The notes below the pieces were generated by a model. It ran no database searches, was not told the origin of the DNA, and saw only the letters and a list, made by a program, of their open reading frames with translations. Position numbers and translations under genes: made by a program. A stretch of 64,000 bases of DNA from Flavobacterium algicola (lineage in GTDB: Bacteria > Bacteroidota > Bacteroidia > Flavobacteriales > Flavobacteriaceae), in assembly GCF_022399565.1 (NCBI RefSeq), contig NZ_JAJTUT010000002.1, positions 682,001 through 746,000 of the forward strand. The letters are read 5' to 3'. Within the stretch, counting starts at the first letter, position 1. The number at the start of each line of letters is the position of its first letter. Positions 43,821 through 51,436 of this stretch are shown one piece after another.

Positions 43821-44492
43821 TTACAACCAAGTAATAGTACTTAAACCTTTCGCCTTTAAATAGTCATTAGTCTGACTGAAATGTTTATTACCAAACCATT
43901 TTCCTTGATTAGCGCTCATTGGTGAAGGGTGTCCTGATTCCAACACTAAATGCTTACTTCTATCAATCTTTGCTCCTTTTTTATGTGCAAAGCCTCCCCA
44001 AAGTAAAAAAACTACATTTTCTTTCTCATCGGAAATTTTCTGAATTACAGCATCAGTAAAGACATTCCATTTTAAATGTTTGTGACTGTTCGGGCTATCT
44101 TTTCTAACAGTTAGGGTCGCATTTAAAAGTAACACTCCTTGCTTAGCCCAATGTTCCAAATTACCAGTGCTTGGCAAAAAAATCGAACTTAAATCATCGC
44201 ATAATTCTCTGTTTATATTTCGTAATGATGGTGGAATGCGAACTCCATTGTTAACAGAAAAACTTAAACCATTCGCTTCTCCTTCTCCATGGTAAGGGTC
44301 TTGTCCGATAATCACAACTTTAATATTGGAAAATGAACAATTTTCAAAAGCTGAAAAAATTAATTCTTCGGGTGGAAAACAAGTATTCTCTTTATATTCC
44401 AATGACAATGCTTCTTGCAAAGCATAAAAATATGGTTTTTGAATTTCGTTAGATAAGATCTTTCTCCAATCTGATGGTAGTGATAATTCCAT
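43821..44492 (-). CDS. ung: Uracil-DNA glycosylase
   Basis: This 223-residue family 1 uracil-DNA glycosylase shows the water-activating motif GQDPYHGEGEANGLSFSV near residue 62 and the leucine-loop motif GHPSPMSANQGKWFG near residue 187. LLWGGFAHKKG lies between. It removes uracil from DNA to start base-excision repair. An upstream in-frame ATG at 44555 lies above the probable promoter box, so the start at 44492 (MELSLPSDW) is preferred and matches the family. Confidence 0.93.
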   Translation of the reverse strand: MELSLPSDWRKILSNEIQKPYFYALQEALSLEYKENTCFPPEELIFSAFENCSFSNIKVVIIGQDPYHGEGEANGLSFSVNNGVRIPPSLRNINRELCDDLSSIFLPSTGNLEHWAKQGVLLLNATLTVRKDSPNSHKHLKWNVFTDAVIQKISDEKENVVFLLWGGFAHKKGAKIDRSKHLVLESGHPSPMSANQGKWFGNKHFSQTNDYLKAKGLSTITWL

Positions 44493-44510
44493 AATAAACA
44501 AGTTAGTTTG

Positions 44511-44518
44511 CAAAGATA
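44511..44518 (-). promoter_or_regulatory. Putative -7 promoter box (TATCTTTG) of ung
   Basis: On the minus strand this is an exact TAnnTTTG match 18 bp upstream of the ung ATG at 44492. It decides against the longer start. Confidence 0.5.
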
Positions 44519-44616
44519 CATAGAGAAAACAGCATGATTTATAAACTATGCACATTATCTCACTTAAACTTTGTGAAAACTTCGTGAAAGGCTAGCTAAT
44601 AATCTATACTATTAGT

Positions 44617-44624
44617 TATTTTTG
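44617..44624 (+). promoter_or_regulatory. Putative -7 promoter box (TATTTTTG) of the mutS2-like gene
   Basis: This exact TAnnTTTG match lies 23 bp upstream of the ATG at 44648. Confidence 0.5.
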
Positions 44625-44647
44625 CATAAAAGAATCTCATACAAATA

Positions 44648-46816
44648 ATGATATCCATTACCGAAAAAACGTTACAAGATTTACAATTTCCTACTGTACT
44701 CGAGACTATCTCGGATATGTGTAATACTGATATAGGAAAACAAAAAGCACTTGAAATCACTCCTTTTAGAGACGAAGAGACTTTGATGGCGGCTTTAAAC
44801 CAAACCTCAGAATATGTTTCTTCTTTTCAAAATAATAACAGTATTCCAAATCATGGTTTTGAAGCGGTTACGCACGAAATTAAATTTCTATCAATTGAAG
44901 ATAGCTTTCTTGAAGTTGGCGGTTTTAGAAAGATTGCGAATCTCTCGGCTACAGTAAATTTTTTATTGAATTTTCTTCGAAAATTTGATGATTATTATCC
45001 TGAAATTAATCGACGTGCAGCACAAGTTGAATTAACCAAAGAACTAATCACACAAATTGACGCAGTTGTAGATAAATACGGCGAGATAAAGGACAATGCT
45101 TCACCAGTATTGATCGATATACGTAGAAATATTAACTCTGTACGTGGCAAAGTGAATCAAAGTTTTGGAATCGCTTTAACACAGTACAATGGCTTAGGAT
45201 ATCTAGACGACATAAAAGAAAGTTTTGTGCAAAACCGACGTGTTTTAGCAGTACTTGCAATGTACCGCCGTAAGGTTAGGGGAACTATACTAGGAAGCTC
45301 AAAAACTGGAAGTATTGCTTACGTAGAACCAGAAGCTACTTTGCGCTATTCGCGAGAATTAAGTAATTTAGAATACGAGGAAGCAGAAGAGATAACTCGA
45401 ATTTTGAAGAAGTTATCAAATGGCGTGCGTCCTTTTTTACCATTGTTAAAACAGTACCAAGACTTTTTAAGTGATGTTGACGTGATAGCTGCTAAGGCTA
45501 AATATGCAGATCGCATTAATGGTATTATGCCCACAATAAGCAATAATAGAAGGTTGTATTTTAGAGATGCTTATCACCCTATTTTGTATTTAAACAACAA
45601 GCAAAAAAAGGAAATTACTCATCCTCAGACAATAGAATTATTACAAGAAAATCGAATTATTGTAATCTCAGGTCCAAACGCAGGGGGTAAAACTATTTCC
45701 TTAAAAACGGTAGGATTATTGCAATTAATGCTACAATCTGGAATGTTAATTCCTGTACACGAACGTTCAGAAACATTTCTTTTTGATCGAATAGTAACCG
45801 ATATTGGGGACAATCAATCTATTGAAAATCATTTAAGTACCTATAGTTACCGACTTAAAAACATGAACTATTTCTTAAAGAAGTGTAACAATAAAACAAT
45901 GTTCTTAATTGATGAATTTGGAACTGGTTCTGATCCTGAATTAGGTGGTGCCTTGGCTGAAATATTTCTAGAAGAATTTTACCATCGTGAAGCTTTTGGA
46001 ATTATAACTACCCACTACTCCAATTTGAAAATCTTGGCAAATGAATTGCCTTTTGCAACAAATGCAAATATGTTATTTGATGAAAAAACTTTAGAACCAA
46101 TGTATAAATTGGTTTTGGGACAAGCTGGTAGTTCGTTTACATTTGAAGTTGCTTTAAAGAACGGTATACCATTTAGTTTAATTAATCGCGCCAAAAAGAA
46201 AATTGAGGTTGGCAAAGTTCGTTTTGACAAAACCATAGCGACCCTTCAAAAAGAACGTTCCAAGATGGAGAAGACTTCGCAAACGTTGAAAGAAGAAGAA
46301 ACGAGAGCACGCGAAGAAGGAAAAAAGATGGAAACTATAAATGTAAAAATAAAGCAAAAGTTGGAAAGCTATCAGGAATTATATGATAGCAATCAAAAGA
46401 CGATTTACATTGGGCAAAAGATCGAAGATATTTCAGAGAAATATTTTAATAACAAGAATAAGAAAGACTTAATTGGAGAGTTTTTAAAGATTATCGAAAT
46501 TGAGAATTCAAAACGCAAAAAAGCTAGTCCAAAAGAAGCCAAAGCAATTGTACAAAAGAAAAAAGAAGTCATAAAAGAAGTCGAAGTTCAAGTGGAGGAA
46601 ATTCGAAAGGAAAAGAAAGAGAAAAAATTAAAACCAGTTGTTGTAAAACCTACGCATATTTTAAAAGTAGGTGATAGAGTGCGTATGTTGGACGGAAAAG
46701 CAGTGGGAAGTATTGATAGTATCGAAAAAAAGAAAGCCACTGTAAATTATGGTATCTTTACTTCTAAGGTCAATTTAGATGAACTTGAATTAGTTGAAGC
46801 TGTAAAGAAAAAATAG
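44648..46816 (+). CDS. MutS2-like ATPase lacking the Smr nuclease domain
   Basis: This 722-residue protein belongs to the MutS2 branch: an N-terminal helical clamp (MISITEKTLQDLQFPTVLE), then a MutS-type ATPase with Walker A ISGPNAGGKTISLK near residue 343, Walker B TMFLIDEFGTGSDPELGG near residue 420 and the TTHYSNLK switch. A long charged coiled coil follows (residues ~520-680). The C-terminus is a KOW-like beta segment (VGDRVRMLDGKAVGSID) and then stops. The Smr endonuclease domain that ends the usual ~780-residue MutS2 is absent. MutS2 acts on recombination intermediates and on collided ribosomes in other bacteria. Confidence 0.88.
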   Translation: MISITEKTLQDLQFPTVLETISDMCNTDIGKQKALEITPFRDEETLMAALNQTSEYVSSFQNNNSIPNHGFEAVTHEIKFLSIEDSFLEVGGFRKIANLSATVNFLLNFLRKFDDYYPEINRRAAQVELTKELITQIDAVVDKYGEIKDNASPVLIDIRRNINSVRGKVNQSFGIALTQYNGLGYLDDIKESFVQNRRVLAVLAMYRRKVRGTILGSSKTGSIAYVEPEATLRYSRELSNLEYEEAEEITRILKKLSNGVRPFLPLLKQYQDFLSDVDVIAAKAKYADRINGIMPTISNNRRLYFRDAYHPILYLNNKQKKEITHPQTIELLQENRIIVISGPNAGGKTISLKTVGLLQLMLQSGMLIPVHERSETFLFDRIVTDIGDNQSIENHLSTYSYRLKNMNYFLKKCNNKTMFLIDEFGTGSDPELGGALAEIFLEEFYHREAFGIITTHYSNLKILANELPFATNANMLFDEKTLEPMYKLVLGQAGSSFTFEVALKNGIPFSLINRAKKKIEVGKVRFDKTIATLQKERSKMEKTSQTLKEEETRAREEGKKMETINVKIKQKLESYQELYDSNQKTIYIGQKIEDISEKYFNNKNKKDLIGEFLKIIEIENSKRKKASPKEAKAIVQKKKEVIKEVEVQVEEIRKEKKEKKLKPVVVKPTHILKVGDRVRMLDGKAVGSIDSIEKKKATVNYGIFTSKVNLDELELVEAVKKK

Positions 46817-46909
46817 AGGATACTATTTAATTAGTTTTAAAATTTATTATATTAATTTTAATCTATATCATCGTGCAAAAAGCGGCAAACCTTCTATAAA
46901 CTGTAAATT

Positions 46910-47326
46910 ATGCTAGACCTTCCAACAGATAAGAAAATTATTATTTTTGATGGCGTTTGCAATCTTTGCAATTCAGCCATCAACTACATAATCGCACATG
47001 ACAATAAAGATATTTTTCGTTTTGTTGCGCTACAATCAAATCTAGGTCAAGAAATTTTAAAACACATTGGTATCGATACTCATGAAATTGATAGCATAAT
47101 ACTCTACCTTCCTACTAAGGCATATTACTATAAATCTGAAGCTGCACTCGAAATAGCAAAAGATTTAAATGGATTTTTACCAATGCTATCTCTCTTTAGA
47201 GTCATACCTTCAGCTTTAAGTAATTATATTTACGATTGTATAGCCAAAAACAGGTACCGCTGGTATGGAAAAAAAGAAAGCTGCATGATACCAACACCAG
47301 AATTGCAGTCTAAGTTTTTGATTTAA
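46910..47326 (+). CDS. DCC1-like thiol-disulfide oxidoreductase (DUF393)
   Basis: This 138-residue protein has the DCC motif at the N-terminus: IIFDGVCNLCNSAINYI, where DGxCxxC forms a thioredoxin-like redox centre. ALQSNLGQEIL near residue 43 and RYRWYGKKESC near the end also fit the family. It is a putative thiol-disulfide oxidoreductase; a partner is unknown. It follows the mutS2-like gene by 93 bp on the same strand. Confidence 0.85.
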   Translation: MLDLPTDKKIIIFDGVCNLCNSAINYIIAHDNKDIFRFVALQSNLGQEILKHIGIDTHEIDSIILYLPTKAYYYKSEAALEIAKDLNGFLPMLSLFRVIPSALSNYIYDCIAKNRYRWYGKKESCMIPTPELQSKFLI

Positions 47327-47489
47327 GTAAGATTCTCTAAGTAAGCTACTGACTTTTTATATAAAATATTCAAATTGCAAAAAACGGCTTCATTTTAATT
47401 TGTTGGTATATAAAAACACCCTATATTCGTTAGTTGGTTTTCCGATTTTATTCCTTTAATCGTGAGGTCATACTTGCTCTTAGCAAATA

Positions 47490-47497
47490 TAACTTTG
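47490..47497 (+). promoter_or_regulatory. Putative -7 promoter box (TAACTTTG)
   Basis: This exact TAnnTTTG match lies 46 bp upstream of the ATG at 47544. No TTG is seen at the expected spacing. Confidence 0.45.
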
Positions 47498-47543
47498 CTG
47501 TGACAACAACATTTCAAATTATTAATTTAAAACATAAAAATAT

Positions 47544-48272
47544 ATGAGACTCGAAGATTTTGATAACGACGAAGATAAAATTATAGAAGATAGATTAAAA
47601 CAAAAATCTTGGAATGAAATACGCACAAATGATAGTTGGGCAATTTTCAAAATCATGGCCGAATTTGTAAACGGTTACGAAACGATGGGGCGCATCGGCC
47701 CATGTGTAACCATATTTGGATCGGCCAGAACAAAGCCAGATGAACCATATTATAGACTTGCAGAAGATATCGCTTTTAAAATTGGTGAAGCTGGTTACGG
47801 TGTTATTACCGGTGGTGGACCTGGAATTATGGAAGCAGGTAATAAAGGAGCACACATGTCAAAATCTCCTTCTGTAGGACTTAATATAGTTTTACCTTTT
47901 GAGCAGCACTTTAATCCTTATATCGATACTGATAAAAATTTAAACTTTGATTATTTCTTTGTACGTAAAGTGATTTTTGTAAAGTATTCGCAAGGTTTTG
48001 TAGTAATGCCTGGTGGTTTTGGAACAATGGATGAATTGTTTGAAGCATTAACACTAATTCAGACAAAAAAGATCGCTAAGTTTCCAATTATACTTGTTGG
48101 TAGTACGTTCTGGTCGGGACTGGTAGATTGGATTAAAACAGTTTTAATCGAAACTGAAAAAACCGTAAGCCCAGATGACTTAAACCTGATAAAAATTGTA
48201 GATACTGCAGAAGAAGTTGTTCTTGTTCTTGAGAACTTCTATAAAAAATACAATTTAAAACCAAATTTTTAA
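47544..48272 (+). CDS. LOG family / TIGR00730 Rossmann-fold protein
   Basis: This 242-residue protein carries the LOG signature: ITGGGPGIMEAGNKGAH near residue 92 and PGGFGTMDELFE near residue 155, the nucleotide-binding motifs of cytokinin-activating LOG proteins. Those enzymes remove ribose 5-phosphate from nucleotides; older database entries call them lysine decarboxylases, which is wrong. The bacterial substrate here is probably a nucleoside monophosphate, which is inference. It is monocistronic with its own promoter box and a good terminator. Confidence 0.87.
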   Translation: MRLEDFDNDEDKIIEDRLKQKSWNEIRTNDSWAIFKIMAEFVNGYETMGRIGPCVTIFGSARTKPDEPYYRLAEDIAFKIGEAGYGVITGGGPGIMEAGNKGAHMSKSPSVGLNIVLPFEQHFNPYIDTDKNLNFDYFFVRKVIFVKYSQGFVVMPGGFGTMDELFEALTLIQTKKIAKFPIILVGSTFWSGLVDWIKTVLIETEKTVSPDDLNLIKIVDTAEEVVLVLENFYKKYNLKPNF

Positions 48273-48275
48273 TTG

Positions 48276-48304
48276 AAAAGCTGCTTGTAACGAGCAGCTT
48301 TTTT
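48276..48304 (+). terminator. Terminator after the LOG-family gene
   Basis: AAGCTGCT (48278-48285) pairs with AGCAGCTT (48293-48300), followed by a T run, immediately past the stop codon. Confidence 0.8.
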
Positions 48305-48416
48305 ATTTTAAAGCCCTTCCCTTCTTTTTTTCGTATATTAAATTATCGAAAAGCATCATTCAAAGCCATTTAAATAGTTTTTGATTGCTATATTAGTAGA
48401 ACTTAAACTAACCCAA

Positions 48417-51248
48417 TTGAAAATAACCATCAAATTAGTTTTTCTTGCTTTTGCAGTCCTATACTGCACAAAACAGTACGGACAACATCATTCAAAGATG
48501 GTGGTCGAAGTTAATACATATGCCCATGTGTTAAATGTGCAACAAGAACTTACTTATTTTAATGAATCAACAGATACGCTTACGGCAATTGTTGTAAATG
48601 ACTGGAACAATGCATATTCGAATATAAATAGCGCTTTGGCCCGAAGATTTTCTGACGAATTTTATCGAGGTTTTCATCTTGCCAAAGAAGAAGAACGCGG
48701 TAGCACTCAAAATATCACAATTGTAGATCCAGACAAATTATTTTTGGCATGGGAAAGAAGTACGGATGTACCGGATGCTATTCATATTCGACTAAGACAA
48801 AAATTAGCACCAAATCAAAAAATTACACTTAATTTGACATATGTAGTAAAAGTTCCTAGTGACACTTTTACCAAATTTGGTTATGATTCTAATGATAATA
48901 TGATCTTGAAGAATTGGTTTATAACACCAGCTCGTTATTCTAATCACAACTTTATAAGATATAACAATGAAAACTTAGACGATATAGTAAATGCAATATC
49001 CGATTTTAATATTTCGCTAAAAGTACCAGTCAAATATACGGTCACGACAGATTTAGATAATAATCTGGCTTCTGAAGAATACGGGTATAAAACTTATACT
49101 TTACAAGGTAAAAATCGGTTAGACTTTAACTTGCTTGTAGCAGTAGATTCTAAATTTAAAAGTTATTATAATAATGATTTAGAAATTGTTACCAATATTG
49201 ACGACGCTAAATTATCCAAAGATCAAAAAGCAATAATCATAAATTGCATTGCTCAATATGCTAATGATAACATCGGCCAATACCCATTTAAGAAAATTGT
49301 TGTTACACAGACAGATTATGAGCGTAGTCCTTTTTACGGTTTAAATCAGCTCCCGTCGATAATTAGACCATTTTCAGATACTTTTAATTACGAAATTAAA
49401 TTTATGAAAGCTTTCTTAAATGTTTATTTAAAAAATAGCTTGGCATTAGATGAGAGGAAAGAAGCTTGGATACACGATGCGATTCAAGTTTATACGATGA
49501 TGAAATATATTGAAGGTAATCATCCTGATACAAAAATGTTGGGGAGTGCCGCTAATTATAAATTATTGAAAAGTTATAATTTAACCAACATTGACTTTAA
49601 TGAACAGTATAGTTATTTTTATATGTTAATGGCTCGAAAAAATCTGGACCAACCATTATCTACCCCAAAAAATAACTTAATAAAGTTCAACGAACAAATT
49701 GCTAGTAAATACCGAGCAGGTCTTAGTTTACGCTATTTAGATAATTATTTAGAAAAAAACATAATAGAAAAAAGCATTAAAGAACTCTATTCCTCCAGCA
49801 GCGGTACGGCAATCGAAAAAGGTACGTTTGAAAAAATTTTAAAAAGTAATTCAGATGAAGATATCAGTTGGTTCTTTAGTACTATCATCAATTCTAGAAA
49901 TGCAATTGATTATAAGTTTTCGAATGTTACAAAAACGAAGGATAGCCTTTCTTTTTCGATAAGAAATAAAACTGGATTTGTCGTTCCTGTGCCTATTTTC
50001 GGGTTGAGAGATGGCGAGGTTATTTTTAAAAAATGGATACATCCTCAGGAGAAAGATAGTATTTATTCAATTAGTAGGAATGAAGTGGATAAAATCGTCA
50101 TTAATTATAAAAATGAAGTTCCAGAATATAATTTGAGGAACAATTGGAAGTCCTTAAAAGGATTTTTTCCAAATAATCGTCCGGTTAAATTTGTCTTCAT
50201 GAAAGATTTGGAGGATCCATACTATAATCAAGTGTTGTATGTACCTACAGTAGAGTATAATTTATATGATGGATTAATATTGGGAATGCGTTTACACAAT
50301 AAAACAATATTAGACAAGCCGTTTATTTTCGACTTAACTCCTTCTTATTCGACCAAATCTGAAACACTTTCAGGTTCTGGAGCACTTTCTGTAATTCAGA
50401 ATTACCGTAATAGTGCGTTGTACAATGCGAGATACACCTTATCTGGTTCCTACTATCATTATGCACCAGATGCTGCTTATTTAAAATTTACTCCTTCTGT
50501 CTTAGTTCGAATTCGAAACAAAGACAATTACAGAGACAATAGAAAAGAAACAATTTATCTTCGACAATTAATTGTAAATAAAGAACATAGCAATATTGTT
50601 CCTTCTGATAACATTGAAAACTATTCTATTTTTAATGCAAAATATTTTAACACAAAAACAGAGGTAACTAATCACCTGAGTTTTATGTCAGAGATTCAGG
50701 CTTCAAGCAAATTTAGTAAAGCTATTGTCGAAGTTTCTTATCGAAAATTATTTGAAGACAACCGTCAAATAAATTTTCGATTCTATGCGGCAAGCTTTTT
50801 ACACAACAAGACAGATTCAGATTATTTTAGTTTTTCACTGGACCGACCTACCGATTATATGTTTGACTACAATTACTACGGAAGATCTGAAGATAAAGGA
50901 TTTTACAGCCAACAATTAATTATAGCTGAGGGAGGATTCAAATCAAAGCTCGGAACTCCATTTGCAAATCAATGGATTACAGCTTTAAATGGCGGATATT
51001 CTATTTGGAATTGGGTTGAAGTTTATGGTGACGTTGGTTTTTTAAAAAATAACAACCGTCCAAATCAGTTTTTATTTGATAGCGGAATTCGTCTTAACTT
51101 GGTCACTGACTATTTAGAACTTTATCTTCCGGTTTATTCTTCAAATGGTTGGGAATTTAACGGCAAAAATTACAATGAAAAAATAAGATTTATAGTTACT
51201 TTCTCGCCCAAAGTTGTCCTAAATCTTTTTAGCAGAAAGTGGTTTTAG
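48417..51248 (+). CDS. Degenerate M1 peptidase-like protein with C-terminal outer-membrane barrel
   Basis: This protein of about 943 residues has a signal peptide (KITIKLVFLAFAVL to QYGQ). The first ~520 residues follow the M1 (gluzincin) plan, including GLNQLPSIIRPF and the helix ERKEAWIHDAIQVYTM, but no HExxH motif occurs anywhere, so it should not be an active zinc peptidase. From about residue 600 to the end, alternating aromatic/polar beta strands run to a final SRKWF, as in outer-membrane beta-barrels whose last residue is aromatic. I choose the TTG at 48417, which starts the signal peptide directly; an earlier TTG at 48381 adds a non-signal stretch. Function is unknown. Confidence 0.75.
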   Translation: MKITIKLVFLAFAVLYCTKQYGQHHSKMVVEVNTYAHVLNVQQELTYFNESTDTLTAIVVNDWNNAYSNINSALARRFSDEFYRGFHLAKEEERGSTQNITIVDPDKLFLAWERSTDVPDAIHIRLRQKLAPNQKITLNLTYVVKVPSDTFTKFGYDSNDNMILKNWFITPARYSNHNFIRYNNENLDDIVNAISDFNISLKVPVKYTVTTDLDNNLASEEYGYKTYTLQGKNRLDFNLLVAVDSKFKSYYNNDLEIVTNIDDAKLSKDQKAIIINCIAQYANDNIGQYPFKKIVVTQTDYERSPFYGLNQLPSIIRPFSDTFNYEIKFMKAFLNVYLKNSLALDERKEAWIHDAIQVYTMMKYIEGNHPDTKMLGSAANYKLLKSYNLTNIDFNEQYSYFYMLMARKNLDQPLSTPKNNLIKFNEQIASKYRAGLSLRYLDNYLEKNIIEKSIKELYSSSSGTAIEKGTFEKILKSNSDEDISWFFSTIINSRNAIDYKFSNVTKTKDSLSFSIRNKTGFVVPVPIFGLRDGEVIFKKWIHPQEKDSIYSISRNEVDKIVINYKNEVPEYNLRNNWKSLKGFFPNNRPVKFVFMKDLEDPYYNQVLYVPTVEYNLYDGLILGMRLHNKTILDKPFIFDLTPSYSTKSETLSGSGALSVIQNYRNSALYNARYTLSGSYYHYAPDAAYLKFTPSVLVRIRNKDNYRDNRKETIYLRQLIVNKEHSNIVPSDNIENYSIFNAKYFNTKTEVTNHLSFMSEIQASSKFSKAIVEVSYRKLFEDNRQINFRFYAASFLHNKTDSDYFSFSLDRPTDYMFDYNYYGRSEDKGFYSQQLIIAEGGFKSKLGTPFANQWITALNGGYSIWNWVEVYGDVGFLKNNNRPNQFLFDSGIRLNLVTDYLELYLPVYSSNGWEFNGKNYNEKIRFIVTFSPKVVLNLFSRKWF

Positions 51249-51404
51249 AATTACCATAAAAAGACGCTTATTTTTACACTATATGTTTTTTAAATCTGTT
51301 AAATGAAATAAATAAACAATAATACCATCATTATTCTATAAAAAAATTAAGAATTTTAAAATCATATTTCTTTTATTGCATTATGAATTTCCCTAGTTTT
51401 TAAG

Positions 51405-51412
51405 TAAATTTG
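51405..51412 (+). promoter_or_regulatory. Putative -7 promoter box (TAAATTTG) of the E1 gene
   Basis: This exact TAnnTTTG match lies 24 bp upstream of the ATG at 51437. Confidence 0.5.
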
Positions 51413-51436
51413 CAGAACTAAGATATACCTTCATAA

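Noticed and set aside
48381..48416. TTG start twelve codons before the barrel-fusion gene start
   Set aside because: The extra residues spoil a clean signal peptide; the TTG at 48417 starts it directly.
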